From Evernia prunastri (lineage: Eukaryota; Ascomycota; Lecanoromycetes; Lecanorales; Parmeliaceae), in assembly GCA_003184365.1 (NCBI GenBank), contig NKYR01000088.1:71984-135983 (forward strand): a DNA stretch of 64,000 nucleotides, given 5' to 3'. The notes under the pieces were generated by a model. The model had not been told where the DNA came from and did no database searches. It worked only from the letters and a program-made list of their open reading frames with translations. This document shows positions 42,991-53,572 of this stretch, piece by piece. Each line of letters begins with the position of its first letter. The stretch's first letter is position 1. Both the position numbers and the translations under genes were made by a program.

Positions 42991-44168
42991 GGTTGCAACG
43001 AAGCTTGAGAAATCTAATAATGCAGGTAGGAAGTAGAGCAGGAAAGCACAGTATGACCGCGTGACGATGCCAGTAGAGACATGCAGAGATACAAGTGGTT
43101 CATGGAAGATGAGGCGAATTTGTACAAGACGGTTGTGGCGATTGCTGGGGATTACCCGTTTGACCTTGCGTAGGGGCTACAAGGTTTCCGTGGTATCGGA
43201 AGTGGTTGCAGCGTGAGCGGCGGATGGTTTCTGAAGGCGTTGAAGCACGAATACATAGACAGGCGTGTACTTGCTGGTGGTTGACACTGATGTAAAGGGA
43301 TTTGCGAAGTTGGAAGAGCCGGGAAGTTTCGTGCAGTTTCTTTGGACTGCACTGAGTGTTAAGGATGGTGTGGCTTGATGGAGAAGGATGACTGAAGTTG
43401 TTGCCTGTTCTTCTATTTGTAGTATTAAGTATGATGAGGGATGAGGGATGATGGTGTTGTGGTTGGAAGGAGTCAAAGGGAAAAAAAGAGAGAAGAGGAA
43501 AGAGGAAAATAATGTAGAGTAAATGCAAATGCAAATATGTCGGCGTAGTCAGCAGACTAGCGTAGCGTTACATGTGCTCCCCCAAGGCTCCAGGGCTCCG
43601 TAAGGTACCTTAGGTAAGGTAAGGTAAGGTAACCCAAGAATAATAATGAACGCATGATTCCTGCACGTTTCCTGCCTTACCAATAGCGGCTCCTTTCGAT
43701 TTTATTACTAGTGCTACCACTGTATCACAGTACTACATGATATCAATTGGCACTACGTACCTACCATACATATCGTATCATTGTAACAGTTACTAGTAGC
43801 AGCCCTAACCCTGATTTCAAAGAGGCGACCCCGTAGCCAGGGTCCTGGCTCGCCTGGAACAATTTTCTAGGAAGCCCAAAAATTGGTTTCTGGGGGCTAC
43901 CTGTTGGGCCAAATAGGGCCACAAATCTCAAACCGATCTTGGATCAAGCGCAACTCTTGAAGCAGCTCCAAGCGCACTGTCTAGGCAACCCCTGCACCTT
44001 CAGGCACGGCGTTATCCGGGCCTTAGCGGAGGAGTTCTGGCAGGTGCTGGCGTACCTTTGCTTGGTCACTGACGGTATAAGGTAGATATCCGGCCTTTCA
44101 ATCATGCTTACACCCTTATGTTCAGATCATACAGTCGCAGAGAAACTGACTTCTATTACATTCACTCC
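42991..44168. other. Intergenic region with AAGGT repeat
   Basis: About 1.2 kb. Holds the eIF5 promoter, a poly-AAGGT run near 43611-43632 and AT-rich DNA. Overlapping minus frames at 43100-43534 are low-complexity and not supported as genes. Confidence 0.5.
43611..43632. repeat. Short AAGGT tandem repeat
   Basis: Four direct copies of a pentamer (TAGGT then three AAGGT) next to a GGTACCT palindrome. Function unknown. Confidence 0.8.
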
Positions 44169-46886
44169 CTAATCTTCTTGCCATACACACTGTACCAATG
44201 GCGTTACCGAAGCAATTACGGGATAATTATAGCAGGACATCGGACTGGCAGTCGCAGTCTGGCAGCTCACCGAGGTGGGGCTATTAGCGCAGCTGAGATG
44301 GCCAGGGTCACCGGTACTCTGATCCGGGATCCAGTTGCACGTAGGAGTGGGTTTCTGAGAACCCACGGGGATCCCTACAAATGATTTCGTTGGGTAAGGC
44401 GGAGAGTTGGTACGTGGGTGGTCCAAGTCTAGACCGCTTGCGTGGTCATCGTTGCACCAATCTTGCTGCAGAGCTGGACCGTCCCGCCACCAGTCCGACC
44501 ATACCTCGTCGAAATATTGCGTAGCTGTTTGGGGCGGCATTCCCGGAGGCACGGCAACTGGTTCGTAGACTGTCTGGTAAGCTATATAGACTCCATGTGT
44601 CGTGCCCGAGTTCGCTGCAGTCGTAGTGCTCTCAGGCTTTACAACTCTCCACGCCTGGATCTTCCGATCTGCGAAGCAACCGCTCGTCGGCCCGCAAAGT
44701 GAATATGCGTTCGACGCATCTTTACAACTGGGTTCGGTGAACATCTGGATGCAGAGGCGTGCATCGACGACCGAGGCTGATAACATATTGCCGTATGACG
44801 TTGCTTGCTGCAGCGTCTGGCAATCTGAGTATGTGGTTGTGCCCCAGAGTGACTTAGCGCCGGAGAGCGGATAAGGAAACTGATTTGTGCTACAGGTACT
44901 CCTGGCGTAAAAACTGAGGTCCCAGTCGGGATTGATGATCCATTTACCGGGCCAATTATTGGGGACCGAGGTAATGGCGGGGGTAGGGATGGCTTGGCCC
45001 GTGAGGCAGCCGGTTGTTATGGAGGAGGCGAGGAGCCAGCTAGTGGCAGGGACGGTGCGGGAAGCTGCGCAAGCGCACGAAGACGTGGTAGAGGTTACTT
45101 GCACGACGAACGTAGTGGCACGAAGACTGCTGGTGCTCGCGAATGTTGTGGTGATACTAGAAGGAGGGATGGAGTCAGCTCAAGAATGTTTCTCAGTAGG
45201 AGGCAACTTACACTGAAGGAACGCAATTCGTGGGCAGTGGCGTGGGAAGATCGCTGGACGCGGCATATGCACAAGCCGAGTCTGTTGGGCCGGTCTTGGT
45301 TTGATAAAATGTTGAACCACACGAACAGATGGTCTCGGTGGTTCCCACGGTGGTGTGCAAACCCTTCGAACACTCGGGCGTTGAGTTCATCTGTTTGAAG
45401 ACTGTCTCTAGCCCATTGAATTGTTGTTGGATTGCAGGTATATCATCTAGATAGTCCATTGCCGAGTCCGGTGTAGTGGGTAGACACGGGCAGTTCGCCC
45501 ATTCCGATTCCTGGGTTAAAGTTTAGATATTGATAATTAGGACTTCGGATTCTCTCGTGCTATTGACCTACCGGCTCACACAATGGCCCCAAGTATGCTA
45601 CTCGAGTATTGGTGGCTGCCCGACTGCAAGGCGGGGTGCCACATGGTGGATTCTAGAAAGATGTCAATCATGAGTGGTCTACATCAGGACAGTGGTAGGA
45701 CATACAAAGGTGCTGACGGTTGTTACAGGCGAGGTGAAAGTAGCCGACATCTTTGGGCAGTTTGATCTTGTCGCAACCGAGTTAGTGGGCTGAGGGGAGC
45801 AACTGTATTCGTCGAACGTGATCGGAAAATAGGTCAATCCAGCATCGGGTTTTCCGTGAACTTCCAACGAAGCTCCGAAAAACCATTTGGATATCGTCTA
45901 AAGTTTTGCATCCTCCACTGCAGGATAAGTTTCCAGGTCTGGGAAAAGGTCATTATCCAAAGCATAGCTCTTCAACTCCTTCCAACCTGGGTCAAGGTCT
46001 GAGGGTAAACTCGGAGAAATAGTAGAGACAGAACGCCAAGAGCCTATGTACTGTTGCATATGGGATGCAACTCTCATGGCCAAGATGCCGTTCACGACTA
46101 TACAACTCGTGCCTTCGCAAACTGGAACTGTCGCGCCTCTCTTCTTGAGTCCTAAAATGTTGGAGTTCGGACACGTCTGATCGCTCAAATATTGGGCTAT
46201 CTGAATTGCCAAAGGCTTCAAGCATCCCATTGTCATTCCACCAGCCCCGAGTTGGGACTCGAAGAATATTGGAGGACTGTGTTGAGTCATTAACAACATC
46301 TGGGACACCTGTGAAGATCTTCGAGTGCTTACTGAGCTACCAAGTTTGAAGTAATATTGCCAATCCTAGTGGCATTTGAAGACGAATTTACAGCTTTCAA
46401 AGCTAAGCTGTCATGGTACACATTCGATGCGTTCTTGGTTTCTAGGGATAGATTACCATAGTAGGCGGTCGACGAGTTCACTTTCTTTAGAGAAAGATCA
46501 GAAGTGGTATTGCCAATCCCGATGGCTTTGGAAGACGAATTTACAGCTTTCAAAGCTAAGCTGTCATGGTACACATTCGATGCGTTCTTGGTTTCTAGGG
46601 ATATGTTACCATGATAGGGGGGCGACGAGTTTACTTTCTTTGGAGAAAGATCGCTGTCGGTAGAAGTAATATTGTCAACCCCGATGACTTTGGAAGACGA
46701 GTTTTCGGGTTTCAAAGCTAAGCTGTCATGGTACACATTCGATGCGTTCTTGGTTTCCAAGGATAAATTACCATAATAGGCGGTCGACGAGTTTAGCTTC
46801 TTCAAAGAAAGATTGCTGTAGGAAGGACTTGAAGATATACAAGACACAAGTAGGCCCAGCAAAATGGCTAAATCAACGGTATACAT
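44169..46886 (-). pseudogene. Secreted Cys-rich repeat protein interrupted by an in-frame stop
   Basis: A multi-exon locus on the minus strand. The start at 46886 gives a signal peptide (MYTVDLAILLGLLVSCISSS). Three Asn-rich repeats follow, then a predicted 41-nt intron (46300-46340, weak signals). The next part runs to AVEDAKL and a TAG at 45898. Four codons later, in the same frame, it resumes as ISKWFFGASLEVHGKPDAGL. Later exons (about 45706-45885, 45572-45652, 45212-45510, 44169-45156) splice with correct phase and are Cys-rich (PPCGTPPCSR; ANCPCLPTTPDS; ETICSCGSTFY). The protein ends TPLVQCVWQED. It may be a pseudogene, a split gene, or a gene whose intron I cannot see. No family is recognised. 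Confidence 0.5.
46376..46860 (-). repeat. Three tandem coding repeats of 153 and 162 bp
   Basis: Equivalent positions lie near 46381, 46534 and 46696, giving periods of 153 and 162 bp. Each unit encodes 51-54 residues including NLSLETKNASNVYHDSLAL and several N-x-S/T sites. The units are highly similar, so expansion is recent. The 9-bp length difference keeps the frame. Confidence 0.9.
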
Positions 46887-47960
46887 TGCAGTGGTTCAGG
46901 TAATATGCTCGTAAGGCGAGTGTAAAGAGGGAAACGCGGAGGACATCTGCAAATAAAGGAGATGACTGTAGATGGGATAAGCGCTGCGAGAAAGCCGTAC
47001 TCCATCGTCCGAGAAGCCATGATGAATGCAGTGACTGTAATTTCATTTGATACTCTTATTAACCGAAAGTCACGCAAAGGAGAGCAAGAGGGAACACGAA
47101 CGGCTCCATCCATTATACGAAAGTGCGAAAAAGCTCAGGATAACAGTACGAGTAATTGAGTTCTGAGAATAATTTACACCTCGTGTTATATGGTGATTAT
47201 ATCAGAGTTGGGGCAAAGTGAGGGCCAGTAATAATGTCTGGGGTCGTCTGAAGCTCGATTTCATCAAGTTGATCTCGTAGACTTGTACTTGATGTTGGTG
47301 CTGTGGCTGAGCCGTGCGCCAAGTTTCGTCGGTTCTTCCCTCGTTCCGTTCTTGACCAAATCCCCAAGTGATTCAGAGTGCCATGATGGAATCAAATCGT
47401 GAAGAAAGCGCTCTTGCTTGTGCGATATTCGACTTTCCCATTTCTCTCGCCTGGTCATAGTCAAGGTGCGAGAATGCTAGGAAAAATGGCTTACCATGCC
47501 TTTACGCACTACTCTACTTGTTCGGGAAATCATCTAAAGTCATCAAGGAGTAAGAAGGTTCCACGGACACTACGTCAAATCTAGCGGAGATGGCAACTTG
47601 GCAAGGCATCTCTGTGGCAAAATAGGCTTCTGAACATGACTAGGTATGTAGGTACGAAGTGAGTTCCTTGGATACGGAACAAAGCTGAGAGCCCACTTAC
47701 AGTCATATCAAAGTCCAGTATTGAGACTTTAATTTATCAAATACGAGCTCATTATCATTAAACAGCAAACCTGAGCTTCAATTTAATCTTAACAGCTTGA
47801 GCTCTTCCGTTATGGAATACGAGTCAGGAACTCAGTGCTTAGGTACTTGGTACTCTACTTTCGCTCTTCCTTCTCGCCGTGACGAAATAGCATATCGGCA
47901 ACCTCTCTTGGAACACCTCTGCCAATTATGCGTTAATTTGTCCTTCATCAGATACTCGAC
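46887..47960. other. Intergenic region
   Basis: About 1.1 kb, divergent promoter region. No gene seen. Short GGTACTTGGTAC-like motifs lie around 47840. Confidence 0.5.
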
Positions 47961-49450
47961 ATGAACCTCTACACCATCATTACATGTATTGGGAGCCTTG
48001 TCCTTTCACTGTCCCGGCCTGTTGCACGCTGGGGTAGCTGGGCCTTCGATCCAGCATCATGTAGTGACCTTGACAAGAGCTTCCTCAGGCCCCAAATGCT
48101 ACGAGCGACGACCATTGGAAAGAACGCGGCATCATGGTTGCCCCGAGTACCCCTCTTGGAGAGAAATAAGCCCAACTTCGCCAAAGCTCTACTCGGAAAA
48201 TACGCTGATAATGCCCGACTCATCTTTAACGGCGGAAGTCTTGCTGGCGGCCAATTTGGGAAGGGGACTAGAGCTACTGGTATTGCTGGCCTCGCAGCAG
48301 AGACTACGTGGACAAATGATCGCTCTCCTGGTAATCTGGTACACGACTTCCTGTGACGTGGAGGATGAGCAGAGCACTGGTTGTGCGAGTTACTTGCCCG
48401 GGAAATGCTGACTCGTCACGAAGCTCATATACTGCAATGCTGGCAATCTAGCACAAACTGGGAGCCAGGTCTATAACCGAGGTACACACCGCTGACCCCG
48501 GATTCAAACGTAGAGTTGACCGTTTGTCAGCATCTGACTCATACTTTCCTGGAACATTGCCACCCTGCGACGAATCCACACTGGCAGGCTCGCCTATCAT
48601 GATAACACACTATGACGGAAGCACTGATTACATATTCATTTGCCCCTGGTGGCTTCGAGTCAACGAGGAGGCAATGCAATCGGAACCTTTTCAGCCCTGG
48701 GACACCAGGTTGACAGTATATGGCTTGAGGAACCATATTCAATTGAATCAAGAGACAGTCCATGAGTGGAGACTCTGGCGGAATCAGGCTCTGAACATTC
48801 CGCCGGATTTGCAAGGGAGATCTGACGTGGCTTTGTCCTGGATGGCAGCAGATATTCAACTTCTGAACGCGGTATGTCAAGTCCAGCCAAAGCCTAGGCT
48901 TTGAAGTTTAGTCCATCAACAAGAGCTGACCTCGTAGCTCGTACGAACTTCCTTTGGCGGCGTACGGGAAAGTAACACCGATTTCCGTAACGAGGTCTAT
49001 TCGTACGGCATTGGTAAGCTATCAGAATCTCAGAAAGCGTTGTTCGCCGCTCACTTACGCACCGTAGATTGGCCCAACTACGTCGGAGGCACGGGTACTC
49101 GACTGGACTACAATTCCGCGTCATCTAGTAGTTCCCTCTCTCTTTCTTTTGCATCAAAAGGGTTCCCTCGCATTTAAATTGCAATATGCTGACTGCCATC
49201 TCTTCTAGCCCCTTACACATACATTGCACTAGGTATGCCAGTCTCTCAACTCCAGCTCGCTTCTGAGACTATCAATGCTATGCTAACGGCGAATCCTGTA
49301 GCGATCCTTAACTTTCAAACAGGTTTTAATGTCGATCTGGCAACCGGAAATTATCTTCCACAGATGCTCAATTTCAGACCAGGGGTTGACTACGGCGCTC
49401 CAAACAGACTCTATCAACCTGAACCAGGACCACCGGCGTATGTGCAATGA
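47961..49450 (+). CDS. Secreted protein of unknown function, 5' exon structure unresolved
   Basis: The ATG at 47961 opens MNLYTIITCIGSLVLSLSRP, a signal-peptide-like segment, then GSWAFDPASCSDLDKSFLRP. The later exons are firm: one ending at 48871, then 48938-49013, 49068-49127 and 49209-49450, with introns of 66, 54 and 81 nt and matching phases. They read for example YFPGTLPPCDESTLAGSPIM, SFGGVRESNTDFRNEVYSYG, DWPNYVGGTGTRLDYNSAS, PYTYIALGMPVSQLQLAS, ending PEPGPPAYVQ. The link between about 48200 and 48520 could not be solved. No HExxH metalloprotease motif is visible. The family is unknown. Confidence 0.6.
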
Positions 49451-50817
49451 TCGCCGCCGTACTCTCCTCCAAAATAGCTACTGTTTATGGCACCGGACTG
49501 GAGTGAAAAGGCAGAGTCTACGCCTCGTGATTCCGGACGTCGCTCTTTTAATAGAGATCTGAGCAATGGTGCCAAGGTTGCTATGGATGGAGGGGATAAG
49601 GTCATACAATGTACTAAAAATTTGGCGAGATCCCGATAGACCCGGACTGAAGCTGTAAATATTGCAATCTGTGGTTAACCACGAGGTCCGGAGCTCAATT
49701 TGATCGCAGATTCTGCCTCAATACAGGGTCAGAAGAAATTTCTGTTCCTCTTTTCTTTGAACCATCTCTTGGTCAAAGTTCTCTGTCCATCTCGCGGGTC
49801 GCGTTATCAGCTAGCCGTATCCAATGAACTCCTGTCACCGGCTCACTCTCAAGTATTCTGGCATCATCTGCAACAATCGCTATAGTATTAGCATGAGTTT
49901 TGCTCCCTTGAACTCGCCGTCTTCTCCCCCAACCCCTCCACCAGCCTCAAAATGTCGATTCTGCGTCGGGAGCCACGGCTAAATATAGTACCACTTTCTC
50001 AAAAGACCACTCCGCAATCTACCTTTTCAAAGCCGATCGACTTTCACATGCGTCCTGGTCTGCACTTGGAGGTCGCCGTAGAAGATGGCACGGAGTCGTT
50101 GAACGTACTCTACCAAAGGAGGCAACCTCCTTGCCCATTTCCATGCCTGGGTTTCTCTAAGCGTAGCCGTGCTTGTCAATGCTTCATTTCTAGTGGCGTG
50201 AGTAAAGATGTTGTGCAATGAGTGATAGGTACCGTGGTGGAAAGCTAGCCGAGAAAGCCAGAGAATGTGAGATCACAGGAACTTGAAGGGAAGACCCTCT
50301 GAACCTTTCTCTTTTCGGGGGATCCCCGAAGGCTCTTCGAGGGCTCCGGAGGGGCTCTAAATGTTGCAAAAGTCTTGGTGGGTGCAGGACTTTTCAATCC
50401 AGAAGTGAGTCTTTTGATAGGGCGAGGACACCAATACATTTTCCACCCAGGGGGATATCGCTTGATATTGGTGTCCTCGCCCTATCAAAAGACTCACTTC
50501 TGGAACGTACGAGTAATCTCACCGAGCTCACCTCTTCAGCAACCATAAAGCCACTTTCGAGATTCGAGACATCACTCTTCGTTTTTTTATATCCTCCACA
50601 GCAGCATTCCTTGAAACGCCTTCACTAAGCATTGCAGATTAGAAAAGCTTTGACACTGTCGGCCAATGTTATATTATTTCCTGAATTGCCCACTAATGTG
50701 AAACGAACTTTGTGACCGAATTAATGAAAGAATGGAAGTTGAAGGGTCCCCATATACTTTAATCTGATATGATCGATCTCAACTTGTATTCATATCAGAC
50801 TCACCAGGGGACTGAAC
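49451..50817. other. Intergenic region with a large inverted repeat
   Basis: About 1.4 kb upstream of THI6. It contains the perfect 39-bp inverted repeat at 50398-50504 and a GC-rich palindromic patch (GGGGGATCCCC) near 50318-50330. No gene supported. Confidence 0.55.
50398..50504. repeat. Perfect 39-bp inverted repeat with a 29-nt spacer
   Basis: Arm 50398-50436 is the exact reverse complement of 50466-50504. No target-site duplication flanks it and no coding potential links it to a transposase. It lies 314 bp ahead of the THI6 start. A transcript across it would form a very stable hairpin. Confidence 0.95.
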
Positions 50818-52371
50818 ATGGCTATCGATTACTCCCTCTACCTGGTTACAGACTCCACACAGGCCATCCTAGGAGACAAAGATCTTGCTTCTGTAGTTGA
50901 GGCAGCGGTTGAGGGCGGTGTTACTGTTGTGCAGTACAGAGATAAGAAGAGCGAGACCGCTAGTCTAATTCGGATGGGAAAGCGCCTTCGTGCCATCACG
51001 AAGAAACACAACGTGCCATTACTTATAAATGACCACGTCGGTGTTGCTCAGGCTGTTGGTGCGGATGGAGTACACCTCGGCCAGGAGGACATGGATTTAG
51101 GAACGGCTCGAAGAATACTGGGCCCGGACGCCATCATTGGGGTGACGGCCAACAATCTTTCTGAAGCAGTGGTAGCGGCGAGCGGAGGTGCCTCATATTT
51201 GGGCATCGGAACCGTATACGCGACGCCCACGAAGGAAGATACTAAATCTATCATAGGCACCGCAGGGGTCAAGAACATTCTGCATCGCCTGTCCACAATG
51301 GATATGACAATACCTACGGTTGCAATAGGAGGGCTCAATGCCTCGAATGTGCAGCGCGTATTGTTCCAATCCAAATCACCCACCAAAGCACTCGACGGAG
51401 TAGCAGTGGTAAGTGCTATCATGGCCGCACAAGATCCAAGAGCAGCAGCCTCAGGATTGAGGTCTTCAATCGCCAAAGTCCCTGTTACCATGAGCCCTGA
51501 AGCGGGTGAGAATCAGAAGGTCGAAACGCTTTTGAGCCAAATCCCCCACATTGTCAAAGATTTGGGCGTCCAGTCCCCGCTGTGCCATAATATGACAAAT
51601 CTAGTAGTACAGAATTTTGCAGCAAATGTAGCCCTATGCATCGGCGCAAGTCCTATTATGGCAAATTACGGTGAAGAAGCTAAGGATCTGGCCGCACTGG
51701 GCGGTGCACTGGTTGTCAACATGGGCACCGTCACCCCAGATGGCTTGTCCAACTATATTCAAGCAATTCGCGCGTACAATGCAGTTGGGGGCCCTATACT
51801 GTTCGATCCCGTTGGTGCAGGAGCCACAGCAGTCCGCCGGCAGTCTGTCAAAACGCTCATGAGTAATGGCTATTTTGATCTCATCAAGGGTAACGAGAAC
51901 GAGATTGCAACGGTTCTTGGAGAAAGCATGGTGCAGCAGAAAGGAGTCGACATGGGCGCCAGCACCACACACGAGTCCGCCAAGGCCCAATTGGTGAAGA
52001 AATTGGCCGCACAAGAACGAAATATCGTTCTGATGACGGGGAAGACCGACTATCTGAGTGATGGCGAAAGAACGTATGCGATTAAAAACGGACACCACTA
52101 TCTCGGAAACATAACCGGCAGTGGTTGTACGCTGGGTACCACGATTGCAACGTTTCTCGCTGTGCATAAAGGGGACAAATTACTTGCGGCCCTGGCAGGT
52201 ATCCTGATGTATGAGATTGCGGCTGAGCAGGCTGGAAAGAGGCAAGATGTCCAGGGACCTGGTACATTTGTGCCTGCTTTCTTGGACGAGCTTTATCGGA
52301 TTGCTCAGAGCGCACCCAAGGGTGATGCCCAATGGCTTCGGGCCGCGAACGTTGAGAAGTTGAGTGTTTGA
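50818..52371 (+). CDS. THI6: Bifunctional thiamine-phosphate synthase / hydroxyethylthiazole kinase
   Basis: Joins HMP-pyrophosphate with HET-phosphate to form thiamine phosphate, and phosphorylates the thiazole alcohol, in the cytosol. Intronless, 517 aa. The N-terminal ThiE-type half (about 1-225) shows TVVQYRDKKSETASLIRMGK, GVHLGQEDMDLGTARRILGP and SYLGIGTVYATPTKEDTKSI. The C-terminal ThiM-type half (about 235-505) shows CHNMTNLVVQNFAANVALCI, GGPILFDPVGAGATAVRRQS, a KGNENEIATVLGE segment and GSGCTLGTTIATFLAVHKGD near the ATP site. The fusion is the usual fungal arrangement. The gene is convergent with DHFR (194 bp between stop codons). No TPP riboswitch is visible in the leader. Confidence 0.97.
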   Translation: MAIDYSLYLVTDSTQAILGDKDLASVVEAAVEGGVTVVQYRDKKSETASLIRMGKRLRAITKKHNVPLLINDHVGVAQAVGADGVHLGQEDMDLGTARRILGPDAIIGVTANNLSEAVVAASGGASYLGIGTVYATPTKEDTKSIIGTAGVKNILHRLSTMDMTIPTVAIGGLNASNVQRVLFQSKSPTKALDGVAVVSAIMAAQDPRAAASGLRSSIAKVPVTMSPEAGENQKVETLLSQIPHIVKDLGVQSPLCHNMTNLVVQNFAANVALCIGASPIMANYGEEAKDLAALGGALVVNMGTVTPDGLSNYIQAIRAYNAVGGPILFDPVGAGATAVRRQSVKTLMSNGYFDLIKGNENEIATVLGESMVQQKGVDMGASTTHESAKAQLVKKLAAQERNIVLMTGKTDYLSDGERTYAIKNGHHYLGNITGSGCTLGTTIATFLAVHKGDKLLAALAGILMYEIAAEQAGKRQDVQGPGTFVPAFLDELYRIAQSAPKGDAQWLRAANVEKLSV

Positions 52372-52564
52372 ACCCTCTGATTGTGGCATTCAATAGGTAT
52401 ATATATATATATGTACACAAGACCTCGCACAGAGCTCTTCGCGCCCATCTGCAACCCAATCACAGCGTACATCCATGCTGATGGCGGGATCAAGAAACCC
52501 TGACCACTTCAGTCTTGAAATGGTACATGCCACTACCTCTCTACCTTCCCCATCCCCTCCTCTC

Positions 52565-53476
52565 TCACCCCCTCTCCCTCTCAAACATACAAACCTCATA
52601 CTCGACCCCCCCCTCCCTCCTCACCCCACCGACCCCTCCCTCCCCAACCCACCGCTCCATCTCCTCCGTAGACGTCCGAACCCACCTCCCCAACCGCCCC
52701 GCCTCCCCACCACCACCACCACCTCCTCCCTCACCCTCACCCTCTACCGGCAACACCCCCCTGGGGAAAAACACATCGCACTCCCACTCGGCCCTCAGCC
52801 TCGTCCAGAGGATCCGTTCACAGCAGTCCAGCTCCAGCGCCCGCGTGTAGATCTCCGCCCCGCCGATCACAAAGACCCTCCCCAGCCGCACGGCCTCCGC
52901 TTCCGTCCCTCCTCCTCCATCTCCAACCCCACCTGCATCCTTGTCCCCCTCCTGCTGCTGCTGCTGCTGCTCTTTCCCCCCTTTCCCCCCACCACCCCAT
53001 CCACCCACCACCTCACCCTCCTCCATCCCCACCAACCTCCTCAACCCCTCCTCCAAGCCCCCAACCCCCAGCACGCCCCCCCCGTCCCTTCCCTCCCTTA
53101 GCCCCAAACCCTTCACATCCCTCGACACGACCACGTTCAGCCGGCCTTTCAGCGGGCGCGCCTGGACCGGCAGGCTCTGCCACGTCTTGCGGCCCATGAC
53201 GACAGCGTTGCGGCTCTTGCTTTTGGGTGCGGATGCCGGGCCGGGAAAGGAGGAGTAGGAGGGGGAGGAGGGGGAAGAGGCGTTGTGGGGGGTCTGGGGA
53301 GGAGGAGGAGGAGGAGGAGGAGGGCGTTTGGTGACGCGAGCGAAGAGGGCGAGGTCAGGTTTCAAGGGCGGCCAGGGGAGGGTGCCGCGGAGGCCGATGC
53401 CGAGGGAGGGGGTGGTGGCTACGATTAGGGTGAACGGGGGGAGGGGAGGCGGCATGGCCGTGAGAGGCGCGGGCAT
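52565..53476 (-). CDS. DFR1: Dihydrofolate reductase with low-complexity insertions
   Basis: Reduces dihydrofolate to tetrahydrofolate with NADPH. Single exon, 303 aa from the ATG at 53476. The first block FTLIVATTPSLGIGLRGTLPWPPLKPDL carries the active-site loop. AVVMGRKTWQSLP and RLNVVVSRDVKGL are the NADPH-binding strands, and RVFVIGGAEIYTRALEL is the GG motif strand. Compared with the usual fungal length (about 200), it has expansions: a poly-Pro run near residues 50-60, a Gly/Lys/Gln-rich insert (KGGKEQQQQQQEGDKDAGGV) and a poly-Gly tract near the C-terminus. A start at 53530 in the same frame would add 18 residues. Its start codon lies only 96 bp from the MED22 stop codon. Confidence 0.92.
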   Translation of the reverse strand: MPAPLTAMPPPLPPFTLIVATTPSLGIGLRGTLPWPPLKPDLALFARVTKRPPPPPPPPPQTPHNASSPSSPSYSSFPGPASAPKSKSRNAVVMGRKTWQSLPVQARPLKGRLNVVVSRDVKGLGLREGRDGGGVLGVGGLEEGLRRLVGMEEGEVVGGWGGGGKGGKEQQQQQQEGDKDAGGVGDGGGGTEAEAVRLGRVFVIGGAEIYTRALELDCCERILWTRLRAEWECDVFFPRGVLPVEGEGEGGGGGGGGEAGRLGRWVRTSTEEMERWVGEGGVGGVRREGGVEYEVCMFERERG

Positions 53477-53482
53477 GGTGTT

Positions 53483-53498
53483 GGGGGGGGGGGGGGGG
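53483..53498. repeat. 16-base G/C homopolymer just ahead of DHFR
   Basis: A run of 16 G on the plus strand, which is poly-C on the mRNA-sense strand, a few bases upstream of the DHFR ATG. This could be a polymorphic tract. It also falls in the in-frame extension from 53530, where it would encode poly-Pro. Confidence 0.85.
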
Positions 53499-53572
53499 TG
53501 TGGTAATTGTTGGAGGTGGTAGTCTTTCAATTAAAGTCTTTGAACATTTTGACATTTGACAAAAGTTCTACT

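Noticed and set aside
43804..43815. CCCTAACCCTG, telomere-like
   Set aside because: Only one and a half units, embedded in ordinary intergenic DNA between housekeeping genes.
50245..50817. Possible TPP riboswitch upstream of THI6
   Set aside because: No pair of conserved CUGAGA and thiamine-loop motifs seen. The palindrome present is a simple perfect hairpin, unlike the riboswitch fold.
52475..53258. Plus-strand proline-rich frames of 105-208 aa
   Set aside because: Antisense shadows of the low-complexity DHFR gene.
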